Source of the DNA: Pollenia angustigena
Taxonomy: Eukaryota > Arthropoda > Insecta > Diptera > Polleniidae
NCBI GenBank assembly: GCA_930367215.1
Contig: OV884059.1
Span: 72,449,393 to 72,513,392, forward strand
Length of the DNA: 64,000 bases
Direction: 5' to 3'
In this document: positions 48,421 through 59,722 of the stretch, piece after piece
How positions within the stretch are numbered: the stretch's first letter is position 1
How the letters are laid out: every line of letters begins with the position of its first letter
Made by a program: the position numbers and the translations under genes
The notes under the pieces: model-generated
What the model was told of the DNA's origin: nothing
Seen by the model: the letters and a program-made list of their open reading frames with translations, nothing else
Databases searched by the model: none

Positions 48421-48536
48421 ATATAAAGTGTGTTTCTTTGGACGTAAAGAGCATCCGATGAGGATAACTATACAACTGACTGTGATACTAATGAAGTATG
48501 TTTGAAATTTTTTTCAGTGTAGTTTGGCATATAAAC

Positions 48537-49995
48537 ATGCAAAGACTTCCAACAAAACAACGTTTGCCAATCGAGTCAATTTATTTTCGAGTTCTGTTCG
48601 CCAAATTCATAGAGCACTCCGTTAACTATAGAATGATTTTTATCTCAGGCTTAATAGCCAAGTAAAAACTTCGCCTACTTTTTCAAAATGAATAGCTTCT
48701 TTAACTCATTATTTTGTAGCTTTTTTCTATAACTACATCTATAACAAGTTCTATAACTACTTTTTTCTGGATGTATGCAGGTAAAAAAAAATAATGACTT
48801 TCTTTTTAATGCGTTCATTTTGGGACATCCCTTGTAAAATTCATTGGTTCTTTCAGTAGAATTGTAAGTAGTGCTGTTATGTTTTTCTGATTACTCAACA
48901 CATTATTTTGTAGGCGAAGTTTTTACTGGGAGGTATGTAATCAACCAGAATTGTCATTTTTGGAAAGAGTATAATCCTCGCGATATTTTTGGAACTCCAT
49001 TACATCCCAAAAAAATTATTGTTTACCGAAGGCGTCTTCGACCCATTCGTCTTTCAATCCGAAACCGGTGCTTACATTACACAGAGAAAAAATAATTATG
49101 ATGTGCTAAATTCCCAATTTTTATTTTTTTATAAATATACTAAAATTTATTGTGGGGGGATACGCTAGTTCCTATGCGCATTTCGCTGGTTGCTTAGGCC
49201 AGAACATCAGAAAACTTTTTTCTAAAGACTTTGGCCAAACAAAATATAACTGTAAAGCGAATGAGAATTATGAGCTATCGAAAAATGGACAGGAATTGTC
49301 TTTACTTTGATTCAAATATTTTTTTATTGAATATGAAGAAATATTTAATAATTTTTATTGAGTGCTAATTTGTAAAATTTATGGCCTGTTCGTCGATAAC
49401 GAATGAAGACTTCATTCGCTTAAATTACATTCAAAACAAAAAACAAATTATAAAATATTGTTTTTGTTTTACATGTAAGTTAGGCGAACGAAGTCTTTAT
49501 TCGTTATCGACGAACAGGGCATTAAATTTGATACATTTTTTCATTGAACCAAATAAAAAATTTGTTGACATAAAATTATATTTTTAACAAACTGTGTTCT
49601 TAAAAATTTTTTTGAGATATTTTTTTTTGTGTTGCCGTGAATGGCAAGTACTACAGGCAAATGACTCGTCATTTTTTTTCTCATGTCATTGGAAATCATT
49701 TGGAGGCGAAATAAACTCAACAAAACGGCACAACATGTCATACAGCGCGTGAAACCATTGCTTTGTTGAGCCAAACGTTTATTGACCAAATTATCTCCAG
49801 AAATGGGCAATTGGTCACCCCGGTCGTGCAATTTGCACCTTTTAATTACTTTTTATTAGTCATTTAAAAGTCAAAATTCGAAGCACTTTTGACTAAATAA
49901 GGCCGGGTATGATCCAAAAATATTGGAGCGACAGGATAGCGTTCATAATGCACAGCGCGGAGTCCATGTGCCAAAATTTTTTTAGCATTAAATGA
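48537..49995 (+). pseudogene. Tc1/mariner transposase pseudogene in pieces
   Basis: An N-terminal piece starts at ATG 48537 (MQRLPTKQRLPIESIYF). The catalytic core begins near 48888 with FSDYSTH (SDEA motif, Glu lost), then VINQNCHFWKEYNPRDIF, PLHPKKIIVY and, after a frameshift, PFVFQSETGAY (to about 49081). It resumes near 49638 with VAVNGKYYRQM, then TQQNGTTCHTARETIALL (second catalytic Asp now Asn), IISRNG and, in another frame, WSPRSCNL. The last Asp motif is Asn (PFNY). Three damaged catalytic positions, frameshifts and a 0.55-kb interruption make it long dead. Confidence 0.82.
49383..49520. mobile_element. 138-bp MITE nested in the mariner
   Basis: Inverted repeats of about 40 bp: GGCCTGTTCGTCGATAACGA at the left, complementing TCGTTATCGACGAACAGGGC at the right. 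The arms continue as ATGAAGACTTCATTCGC / GCGAACGAAGTCTTTAT. The short AT-rich loop has no ORF. Near-perfect arms suggest it is younger than its mariner host. Confidence 0.85.
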
Positions 49996-50327
49996 CATGA
50001 TATTTGTGAGCTGATGTAGCCAAAATTTTGGTCAATTCATTGAATTTGTTGTTTTTATTTGAAAAAAAAACTTCAATGCCTCTAAAAAACACGCCTTATA
50101 AGTCCAATTTTAGCCGTTTTAAACCCCGAAATATCGCATTTCTTTTGTAAGTTTTGGATTTTCGCAAAACAATTATTTTTATTCAAATGTTATGAATTAT
50201 ATTCAATAATTTAATATAAGCCCGCTAAGCCATTGGCTTGTCAGCCTATTTAAATAAAAGAAGTAAAAATTTTCAATTAAGTTAGTCCGATCATCGTATA
50301 ATCCGGCAAAAAATTGGAGTTATGTGT

Positions 50328-50536
50328 CACAGTAATTTTGACTTAGCTGCACAATCTTCTTTGCACAATGCTGTTATCTTTAATATTAAGTGTTTATTTT
50401 CGAACACTGATAGGAAGTGCACTTAAAAAAAGGAACTTGTATGGGATTTTAAAGAATAATGACCAAAATTATTAATGTTTTTCAGTTAAGTCAATAGTGC
50501 ACTTAAACAAAAGGAAGTTAAGTCAAAACTACTGTG
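50328..50536. mobile_element. 209-bp MITE with CACAGTARTTTTGACTTA ends
   Basis: The left end CACAGTAATTTTGACTTAG is mirrored by TTAAGTCAAAACTACTGTG. Inside, GTGCACTTAAAAAAAGGAAC and GTGCACTTAAACAAAAGGAA recur as direct copies. Non-coding. Confidence 0.78.
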
Positions 50537-52130
50537 TTGCAAACTTTAACTTTCCCCTGAAATTAAAAAAAATATGGAATCACTGGAAAAGTAGTAGTAT
50601 CTTAGGGCCACTCCCCCACGGGGGTATAGGAATCATCTTAAGGAAAGTATTTCTCCTTTTGGTGAAACTGTTTTAATCAGCTGTAGTCATACCTGGGATG
50701 CGAAAAAGATTAACAATTATAGGGCTTTCAAAATCTTTGTGATTTCTTGTGAACGAAGGTACACCAGAGTATCTTTATTTCTGGCAGTAATCAGTAGCCC
50801 CTGGAGAACAAGGCAAGGATCTGACTAGTACTTGAGGCCTTCGTTGGTGTTAATGCCTCTTGCGTAAAATCTCAGTAAAAAATGTGCTCCAAAAGGAGCA
50901 GGTTTTTCATCATCATACATCATACATCAAATCGCTTCAAACCTGCTGATGGGACGCCTGATTTTTGTATGGGGTGTTCCCGGTTTGGAGGACTATTTTC
51001 TGCTGACAATAAGCACTTCATTTAACATGCAAACAAAGCACTCCTAAAGTGCTTTTTTTAAGGGCTAACTATTTTAACATATTCATTAATGTTTTGCTTT
51101 TACATATTTTTTTTTTTTTTCGCTTTAAAACCTTCTTCGTTGTCAGCAGTAAAATAGCAGCTTTTTTGTATGTTTTATTCTTTATCAGTTACTGCTTTAT
51201 AAGAGCTCTCTAATTGAAGCGCTTTATTATGCTCTTTTTCTCTGTAGTGCTTTAAAAAACCCAAATTATTTTACTGGTATGCTTCTTGTCTTTCAGGATG
51301 ATTGTCTTTGTGGAAGCTTTAGCTTCTTGATTAATACAACCCTCTAATGGTTGAATTTATATTCCCTTGTGGTTAGCGGTGCAATGACGAGGGGATAATT
51401 TCGGCTGATTTTTTTTAGCCTTTTGGTACGTTTTGTGAAATAGATGTAATGGATTTTGTGTTGATATAATTAAGATTTAGTAGTCTGTTGGTAAAGCGTA
51501 TGATCGAGGGACTGGTTATAGACCATTAAATTAAATATGTCACTGGCATGTTGAGGCATCAGGGTGTTTGCTGGGTATACGTTGGCTTTTGGCTTTAAAC
51601 ATAAATCCGTTTTAAAGGGTAGAGTTCTGCCTATTCGGGTCTCACCAGATGCTGTTAGCTTTTTAACAGATGTTGCAGGCTGTTCCTAACGCAGCGGAAG
51701 TTAGGCAGCGGATGTATAATTTTTGTCGGACGGTGTGCTTGTAAGTCGAGTTTAAATGGGGGCGGTAAGTAAACCTACTGCTTGTCAACCAGTGGTTAGG
51801 ATTTATCATGAGATAAGGCCTTGTAACAGAATCATTTCCACATTTGTCTTGGAACTACTATACTCAAAAAATATTTGATTTTTATTTATAGACTTTTTAA
51901 TTAAATCACTAAGTGCAGCAACATTTACTTCCTGTATCTTATTTGATTATTGCTAAGAAACCAGTGTAAAAAGTGTCATATTAGACAACTTCAAATTACA
52001 TACAGTTCACTCCTCTACGATTTTAAAACATAAAACTTGCATTTATTACTATTAACAATGCTGTTTTAATTTACTATCTCAAAATGAATGTTTAACAGTG
52101 GTTCCCATTCTGCGCTTAGCGATTCAATTG
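50537..52130. other. unassigned region, less AT-rich in parts
   Basis: No gene recognised. 50600-50990 and 51300-51830 are less AT-rich than the rest of the window and may hold decayed retroelement sequence, but no motif could be read in any frame. An imperfect inverted pair TTTTCTGCTGACAA (about 50997) and TTGTCAGCAGTAAAA (about 51140) is present. GAATTAAATATGTCACTGG-like sequence at about 51528 recurs in the tandem repeat at 52131. Confidence 0.5.
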
Positions 52131-52230
52131 GTTGGGAATTCCAAAAGCCATGAATTAAATATGTCACTGGATACCTTTTAGATGGGAATTCTAAAAGCCA
52201 TGAATTAAATATGCCATTGGATAGCTTTTA
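52131..52230. repeat. 50-bp tandem duplication
   Basis: Two units (52131-52180 and 52181-52230) share GGGAATTCYAAAAGCCATGA, ATTAAATATG and GGATASCTTTTA, with few differences. A third partial copy lies about 600 bp upstream (ATTAAATATGTCACTGG near 51530). Confidence 0.85.
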
Positions 52231-52282
52231 GATATTTAAGCTCTCAATTAATCCAATATATGTATACATATATATTTCTTTA

Positions 52283-52540
52283 CACCCAGAGAAAAAATAT
52301 GTTTTAATATGGTCACCCCCAACCAAACTATTTTTAAAGAAAATCTTAAACATATTATGTTTAATATAACCATGTTATTGTCAGCGGTAACCATGTTATG
52401 GTTAAATTAGACCTGCATTAAGAACCATGTTATTGTTGCCTCCAAACATGTTATGGTTAATAGTAACTAAAATTTGCTTAGCACTTATAATAGCATGGTT
52501 GGTTTTCAACCATAGTATGTTGCTGTTTAATATCTAGTGT
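52283..52540. mobile_element. CACCCAGAGAAAAAA-ended element (family A), copy 3, one end only
   Basis: The left end CACCCAGAGAAAAAATATG, with AATATGGTCACCCCC and AACTATTTTTAAAGAAAAT, matches copy 2. Its body carries six or more ACCATGTTATGGTTA-like palindromes and GCATGGTTGGTTTTCAACCA. No matching right end is seen before about 52540, so it is truncated. Confidence 0.75.
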
Positions 52541-53138
52541 CAGGTGCCCTTTAATGTAAAAGTGATCCTTATTATACATCCCTGCAATTTATTTCATTGC
52601 TTAAGTATTGAGGTATAAAATCCATGTTGTGCTTTATTCTCTTTCTAACTATTCAAATGTATGTGCTTCAATAATAAAATATAATTTATGCTAAATTTAA
52701 TGAAATTGTTTATAACAATTCTTTGAATACAAAAAAAACTATATATAATTTTTTTTTTTATATTATAAAGCGTTTGCTATTTTGTTGCTGTTCATTTAAT
52801 ATTATAAGCCATTGAATTCCCATAATTTACACATATATTTACACTTATCGTTTCATTTATAGTAAAGTGGCGGTAAATGTGTAATAATATTGGCAATACA
52901 TATTTTATAGTTTATTGGGTTCATAATCATAAATATCTACTTAACGTTTATTTATTCCGGTAGCTACATGTTTTTTTTTAACAAAGCGGAAGAAAATGGG
53001 GCATTTATGTTTCCTTATAGAGTTTGATACTACCAAAATTGTATTCTTTTTAATGCTCTGTGGGATACAGAATAAAAATGACGTCAGTATGTCGTTAAGG
53101 TATTCATTACCTTTAAGCATTATCCTGCTGACATGCAT
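52541..53138. other. no gene seen
   Basis: AT-rich spacer with nothing recognisable. Confidence 0.45.
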
Positions 53139-54626
53139 TTAACCCATTAAGGACCTGCGTTGCGTTTTCGCAACGTACAATAAAAACCTCCCCTCAGGCT
53201 TTTTCTGTTATAAAGCACAGTGAAATAAAATTTAAATTAATATCTAATCGACCGGTTTTTGGATTTGTATCATACATAAGTTTTTTTTATAAAAATGTTT
53301 AATTTAAATTTTTAATTTTTCCTGTTTTTTGGGTGCTTTTTGAAAAAGTAAAAAAATAAGGTAATATATAATATACCATCTGAAACTTCTGAAGGAGGTA
53401 GCTAACATACGAAGATTATTATTTCTACTCAAAAATCCAATCATCGTAGACATTTGAGACTTTTTTTTATGATTGGATACATCTGTGATGCGAAAACGCA
53501 ACACTGGGCCTAAGCCATATACAAATTACATAAAATTATCAAATAAAATATATTTATACAACCACTTGCTATTTAAAACCACATAATAAAACATGTATAC
53601 ATGTAAATTATAAGTTGTTGTTATTACGCAGTAGGTAAATTCTCTATGTCAAGTGTGTTATTTTCTTAAAGGGGAGCGAACTTACACCAAAGTAGCCCCG
53701 TGATAGGTCTTTGGGGATAGAGACCGGTTCTAGTTCTAACACTTTATATGAATAAGAAATTTCACTTTTACATAGGGTTGTCATTGGTTAATTGACACCA
53801 TTTGACCAGTCACACATCTATTCTCAATGAACGTGTTTAGTGTTAGTTATAACAATGTAAGATTATTCATTACTTTTTTTACCTTCTTGTTCTTTTTGAA
53901 CTTGTTCTATTTTCACAAATCCGGGAACAATTGACACAAATTTCCAGCAGGGACTTCAATAGGTACAGTAAGAGAAAATCGAACAAGTAATGTGAAATTA
54001 TCCTCTCCCAGGATATAAAGTAAAACCAGTAAGAGTGCTATATTGGGCTATGACAAATATTTGATACCATCTGTCAGTGGAAAGGATATTTTAGGAGTGG
54101 GCATTATATTGAACCTGTGAAATTATGAACCGATCTTTACGAATGTTGATAGTGCGGTTTCTAGTCATATAAAACTGTGACAGAACAAAATTTATAACAA
54201 TAGAATTATTTGTTATGGTTTTAGGCGTACTAAAGTGTTTTTCGAGAGTGGGCTTTATATGGGGCCTGTGGTAAATTATGGACTGATCAGTTTACAAATG
54301 TGAAAAAAGTGACGTAGCAGTGCACCCAAAGTGCCTTGAAGCATATCATAATTGAATTAAAAATAAAACGTAAATGAATATCTTTTTTAATTTTTTTTTC
54401 CTAAAGACGTGAATAAAATATTTTAATTTAAAATTTTTCCAAATGCGCTTAATTTGTATATCGTTAAGGCCCAACGTTGCGTTTTCGCAACGGGGGTTAT
54501 CTGGGCTCCCACGTATCCGATTTGCCCAAAATTTATTTTCTTTCATATTTAGGTATAAACAATCAAATTGTAAAAGTTTAATCATTATAGCTCAATAGGA
54601 TCATGGCTCGGGCCTTAATGGGTTAA
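53139..54626. mobile_element. TTAA-bounded inverted-repeat element with CCCATTAAGG ends
   Basis: TTAACCCATTAAGGACCTGC at the left and CGGGCCTTAATGGGTTAA at the right are inverted; a TTAA target duplication would account for the outer bases. The palindromic word GTTGCGTTTTCGCAAC occurs just inside the left end (53159) and again at 54475, and an inverted partial copy (TGCGAAAACGCAACAC) lies at about 53489. The 1.49-kb interior has no transposase frame. It contains the repeats at 54093-54305. It could alternatively be two shorter elements. Confidence 0.68.
54093..54305. repeat. about 150-bp repeat unit (family H), locus 1
   Basis: Two diverged units about 150 bp apart (from about 54095 and 54245) share GAGTGGGCWTTATAT, TGGGGCCTGTGGTAAATTAT and GGACYGATC. 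The same units, again paired about 150 bp apart, occur at 59480-59722. Confidence 0.8.
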
Positions 54627-54628
54627 AC

Positions 54629-55348
54629 TAGTGCTGGGATACTATCGATATTTATCGATAGTTTGGATTTCATTTTCGATATATCGATATTACTATCGAC
54701 TGAATGTTTGTACTTGTGCAGGAAAACTTTAATTATTTTTGTATAAGGCTACAGTCCGTTGTTTTTATCACTTTATTGAATGTATGAGACGTATGTATGT
54801 ATATACGCACGTTATCTTAGATAGCAGTTTTTTAAAAATTGATGAGTACCTTTCTGAAGGAACCGAAGTAACAGGGACTATAAGATATTCCATTGCAATA
54901 TTAACAATTTTTCTAAATTCTAAACCCAAAAAGGTAATCAATCTAGCGGACTTATCCTCTAATGGTCGTTCATTGTTTTGTCCTATGCTTGCAATTGCAT
55001 TTGGATTTGCATTTTTTTATACAACATTACAAAAATATTTGACATTTCAGTCCCTATATAAACATGTACAAATTTCGACTTAAAGGCCTTTAATTAGCAG
55101 TAAAAAGCACTGCTAAGCAATCCATACCACTTGCCATTCTTGTTGTTTGTATTCATTGCTGTAATTCAGCGATAATTAATAATAGCAAGTAAGTAAATTT
55201 GCGGCAAAAAACTGTGTGTGTATAGCTGCTGTTAGATGTCTTCATAGCTGTATTTTATATAATAAAAATATCGATATTTATATTTTTCCTATCGATATTT
55301 TAAGACTATCGATAATGTCGATAGCCTATCGATAGTTTCCCAGCACTA
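54629..55348. mobile_element. hAT-like element with clustered TATCGATA sites
   Basis: 720 bp. The left end TAGTGCTGGGATACTATCGA is inverted in CGATAGTTTCCCAGCACTA at the right. The flanking octamers GGTTAAAC and ATTTAAAC agree at six of eight bases, which fits a decayed 8-bp hAT target duplication. TATCGATA occurs three times inside the left end (54643, 54653, 54682) and four times inside the right end (55269, 55290, 55307, 55327). The 114-codon plus frame at 54739 shows no transposase motif. Confidence 0.78.
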
Positions 55349-56311
55349 ATTTAAACACATACAAAATCCTAATTAAATATAGAGTTTCCCATAGACTTCT
55401 CTATTAAACGCATTCGAAAATTTTTGTTCACAATTGCAGTTTTTGGTTTGCATTTAGACCCAGTATATTTAATTGAGTTAATGGCAGTTAAGTGTGAAAT
55501 ATTACAAAAAAAAAATTATGTGTGCGTCATAATTTGCTGATATTTGCACAAAAAATACCACAAACTGTCCAACACACACACACATACTAACACTCTGCTA
55601 TTATTATAAAACAAGATGAAATTATAAAACTTAATTATTATTTCTGGGAAAATTTGTCATTATTATATCTACTGTGTACGAGTAAGTTTGCCATGACCAC
55701 CAAACCATATAAATGTGGATTGTATGCTTTTTCTGTTTCAAATGGTCGGTCAGTAATTAATTAGAGAAGTGGTTGAATAAAATTCCAAAAAAAAAAACGG
55801 CAATCAAGATTTGATGCTGGAATGTTGGATGAGGTATTGAGGATATGCACTGATTGTCTAGTTAACTTGACAATAGTTTAGTCTTTTTTTCTTTATTTTA
55901 AAGTTACTTTCATTATTATTATTTTAATATACTCGTGCAATGTTTTGCAATAATAATGGGACAATAATGATTGTAACATTTTAAACTATTCCACAGCAGT
56001 GCATACATACTCACGGAGAGTCAAGCTAACGGCTGGAAAGACAGACGGACATTGTTTAATTAACTCATAGGGATCCACAATAGACATATTTATACAGATT
56101 TTGGTGTCTAAAATCGATATTTCCGTCAAAAGGTCCACCGTGACCGAAAATTTAAAAGTTATTTACAGCTGATTATTTTACGATATTGTTACAGAGAAAT
56201 ATTTAGATTTGACTAATTTTATAAATTTACCCATAAATTTGTTCAATTAAATGAACAACCAGACTGCAAAGTTGTGCAAACGTAATTTCTTATATGTGAG
56301 AATGTTTTATT
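55349..56311. other. no gene seen
   Basis: AT-rich spacer with a CACA stretch near 55572-55586 and repeat-like words (AAAGACAGACGGACATTG) near 56037. Confidence 0.45.
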
Positions 56312-56538
56312 CAGCCATGTCACAGAGTACAATTCCGTTCGGAAACGGAATCATTCCGTATTTTGGTGCTTCAGAAAATGACGAAAAAAAAATTCGGAAT
56401 GAAACCATTTTTGTTTTCATGCACGGAATGGGAGTTTTCTGTATCTGAAAGGCCAAAAAACTATCAAATACACTTTCTATCAATAAACAAATATGTTTTC
56501 TTCAATTCCGAACGGAATTGTACTCTGTGAAATGGCTG
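56312..56538. mobile_element. 227-bp MITE with CAGCCATKTCACAGAGTAC ends
   Basis: The ends CAGCCATGTCACAGAGTACA and TGTACTCTGTGAAATGGCTG are inverted, and the match continues into ATTCCGTTCGGAA on both sides. Extra ATTCCG/CGGAAT words lie inside. No ORF, and no clear target duplication. Confidence 0.85.
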
Positions 56539-58707
56539 ATTGTATGTTTTCTTTAACATTTATCTTTCTTAAAAGAGATTATATTTGATAAAAATTATAC
56601 TAACAAAATTTTCTTACATGGTCTGGAATCTAAGGAAGAGTTCAAAGAGAAATATTTTATTCGGATCAACAGTAAATTTTTATTTTGTTTTAATCATTAT
56701 TCAGTTACATTATTATGGAAAAATTTCACGTTCGAAATGTCACGTATCGACCCAGATTTTGGCTTAAAGAAAAGAAAATACAGAAGATTTTGGAATCATA
56801 CCAAGACATTTTAATGTTACATTGCTACGTAAAATTCTGAAAGTAGTTTGACTAAAAAATTGTGCCAGGTTTCGCTGAATTATGCCTTTTTATACATGGC
56901 CACAAAAACTACTTCTATTTTTTTCGCGTTCGAACTGCTACTTCTTTTGCCATTATCTTTGACCTAGAATCGCGCCCTTCATAAACTTTGGCATAGATAA
57001 CAGTGCTTTCTTAGTGCTATAATTTAAGGGTTAAGAAAACGCAAAAATATTTGTTGTTTAAAATGTTATTGCATTTTTGACTGTCACGTTCAACACTTTG
57101 GAATTACCCATATACAAACATATCTGTTGCATTTTGACAAAACATCTTAAGTCGAATTTAAAAAGTTGAAAAAAATTTTGATAATCATAAGAATTTTCAT
57201 TCAAAAAACATTTTTGTTCATGTTTTTAAAATTTTGTATATAAAAATTGTTTTCTTTAATTTTGGTTTATTTTATTATTTTATCAATTCAATTTTTTCAC
57301 GGAGATTTTTTTTTAAACTTTATAGGTATCTTATCTCGACTTAAGACGTTTTGTCAAAATGCCACACAAATGTATGTTTACCCCTTCCACGAGAACGATA
57401 ATGAGTTAATGCTCCCGTTCAAGGAAAAAATTTTAGAACATTTGTGGCTGTGCCGAATCTTTGATACCCTCCACCGACAGTTCGAATGTTTTTTTAAATT
57501 ATTGACCGACAATCAGAAAGTTTAATGCTTTTTTTTAGCAATTTTAAATAGCTTGCGTAAAATAAAATGGTTCGTAACTGTTTAAGCCGAACTTAAAAGA
57601 TTTTCAGGACGGGAATTTATATTACAGCCATTGTAAGCTATGAACCAATGATCCCAAAATTCTGCAGAGTGATTTCTGGTTTTAAAAAAACATAAATTTC
57701 AATACAGCGCACAGTGAGCCGCGTAGAACATGCTAGGTGGACAAAATTAGTATATGCTACATAAAGATGCTTTTACATACAGGTAGTCATATTTAGATAT
57801 TATTTACAGTTATTTGTATTATTTTGTAATAAAAAACGATTTTTTTCAATTAGAAAAATTATATAAAATACTCAAATATATGTATATTAGAGTGGTTCGG
57901 TCCCCATACAAAAAAAAATTGAGCCAGTCACCCCCTAGGATTAAAGATAAGTTGAAAAGAATTAAAAAAAAATAATGTTTTTTGCCACGCCTCTGGATAC
58001 CATTTAAAGTCCGATCATATCATATTGCATATCGTTATTCATGGCTCGTATATGGCTCTTTTTTGCCTTTGGTGACAATTTAAACCGACATCAAATGCTG
58101 GGCGCCACTTATGCCATCTCGGAACGTACCCTAATGTCCAATTTACTGCACGTGGCAAGACAGCCCTTCTAATACTTTGTACTTCTAGCTTTTAATGTAC
58201 TAAATTTTATGCCACGCCCCAAAAGTTGGCCCCATTTTTTCTTTTGCACATAAATATTATATTAAACCAGGTAGATCAACATACAAAGCCAAGACAATTG
58301 CATCAGTCAGAACGAAATTTAATATTAATAACGTATCTATAATTATAAAGAAGAATTGTTGACACCCCCCAAAATGCAGTACATTTTGCTTCCATCACCT
58401 CCCCATTCAATAACAAGTGTAAACGATTAACTTGTTGGCCGCACACTGCTGATAGCTTCATTCTGTGCTTATACTAGACTTTCCACTGTTTTATTTAATA
58501 AGGCTTGCAAATTTATTTCAGCACGAGTTTCTGTTAGAGCATTAAACTAAAATATGACGGAAACACATTATGCCCATCCTTCATGGTTTGTAAGAATGCG
58601 TTGTTGACTTAGAATAGAAAGCTAAGGCTTCGTCACTTAATTGCCTAGGAAAACCGGAACTGGTATTTTTAAGACTTAAAAATATTATCTGGCTTCTCAA
58701 TAATGTC
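56539..58707. other. AT-rich DNA with repeat pieces, no gene seen
   Basis: At about 57390-57450 (GAACGATAATGAGTTAATGC, TTTTAGAACATTTGTG) there is one copy of the unit tandemly repeated at 60069-60490. 57605-57690 is a degraded family H unit. The stretch near 57890-58260 (GTGGTTCGGTCCCCATAC) is not identified. Confidence 0.5.
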
Positions 58708-58846
58708 TTTTTTTTTTAATTCCCTATGCTAATCCCCGCGAAGCTTGACACTTGTCTGCAGGAAAGAAACCAGAGTCTCTGACGGGAATCGAAGCCGCAA
58801 CCCCGGGGTTGATACACTAGCTCACTACTAGCTAGCCTACCGGGGC
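58708..58846 (-). mobile_element. tRNA-derived SINE (family S), copy 3
   Basis: Minus strand: head GCCCCGGTAGGCTAGCTAG, box B GCTTCGATTCC, body GAGACTCTGGTTTCTTTCCT, and the A tail as a T run at 58708-58717. It is very similar to copy 1 in head and body. It lies directly downstream of a small minus-strand ORF and supplies that ORF's last codons and stop. Confidence 0.9.
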
Positions 58847-59110
58847 ACTCACATTGGCAATTTTCCTTTGCCCTGCTAAACGGACAGCAATTTCGGCAGC
58901 AGTCACCAATTCACTGACACTTCGAGACTCGACAAGATTTACGACGCGACGTTTCTTCGTTTTAAACGAAGTTTCCTCGAAGTCTTTGCGAGGTCTTCCT
59001 GCAGGAGTCACAGCCTCACTTGATATCGAAGGTTGTGGCGCAAAAGAACTCGCAGTAAACTGTATGTTTGCTTCATTCAACCAAGTCTTATTTTTAATAA
59101 AAACACTCAT
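58832..59110 (-). pseudogene. unrecognised small basic ORF interrupted by a SINE
   Basis: Starting at ATG 59110, 92 codons read MSVFIKNKTWLNEANIQF, a Ser/Pro-rich linker, GRPRKDFEE (residues 38-46), KTKKRR (50-55) and an Ala/Val/Leu-rich segment ending RKIANV. The last codons (SAPVG, stop) come from the SINE head, so the original frame continued beyond 58847 and was cut by the insertion. The frame is also open upstream of the Met to about 59143. GRPRK and KKRR could bind DNA or direct nuclear import. I do not recognise the family; similar GRPxKxF...KRR segments occur in uncharacterised arthropod ORFs, from memory. It could be an exon, an element ORF or chance. Confidence 0.4.
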
Positions 59111-59143
59111 TCGACTTTCCTGAAGCCAACCATTTGGCACCAA

Positions 59144-59479
59144 TCTTATCAGACAACTTGGATATTTTCAACTTTATTTATTTTTGGTAATATCACCAAA
59201 GTGAAATTTTAAAGAAAGAAAGAAAGTCATATACACGCGAGTTTTTTTTTCATTCTTCGCGTGTTTCAACCACTCCTCAAACTACGCAGCACACTGTGCA
59301 GCGGTGCAATTAGTTTTAGCGTTTGCAGTGAATTTCAGAAGGCGGCTAAAATGGGATCTAATGTATATCATGGACCGTATATCACAAACTAACATAACAT
59401 TTTTTCTAGCCATACGAAGCTAAGCTGGAAGAAAGTTTACCGCAATATCTATAGGTTTAGGTGTATTTAATTATTTTAC
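59144..59479. other. no gene seen
   Basis: Spacer with an AAAGAAAGAAAGAAAG stretch near 59212-59227. Nothing else. Confidence 0.4.
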
Positions 59480-59722
59480 AAGAGTCGGTTTTATATGGGG
59501 CCTAGGGTAAAATATAAACCGACCTTCACGAAACTTGAAAGTGTAATTTCTTGTTCTATTTCTCTGTGACGTGACAAAATTTGTTATCATAGCATTGTTT
59601 ATTATGGGTTAAGGCGTACTTTATGTTTTTCCGGGAGTAGGGCTTATATGGGGCCCAGGGGAAATTATGGACGGATCTTCACGAAATTTTACAGCGTGAT
59701 TTCCAGTCGAATAAAATGAATT
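59480..59722. repeat. about 150-bp repeat unit (family H), locus 2
   Basis: Two units, at about 59482 and 59635, share TTATATGGGGCC, AAATTATGGACSGATCTTCA and CGAAA. This is the same arrangement and period as at 54093-54305, with the between-unit segment (ATTGTTTATTATGGGTTAAG) also conserved. Confidence 0.82.

Larger units (their letters stand above)
48421..50100 (+). mobile_element. decayed Tc1/mariner element with a MITE inserted in it
   Basis: The left end TATAAAGTGTGTTTCTTTGG is imperfectly complementary to the right end (CTCTAAAAAACACGCCTTATA); both lie at TA-containing sequence. It holds one broken transposase in at least three pieces, with foreign DNA between about 49082 and 49636 that includes the MITE at 49383-49520. 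It is much more diverged than the element at 18818 and from a different subfamily. Confidence 0.75.

Noticed and set aside
50600..51830. Possible LTR-retrotransposon relic in the less AT-rich region
   Set aside because: No LTR pair, primer-binding site, protease, reverse transcriptase or integrase motif could be read.
54739..55083. 114-codon frame inside the hAT-like element as a possible transposase
   Set aside because: No BED finger, RW or hATC-like motifs, and it is short; treated as a chance frame.
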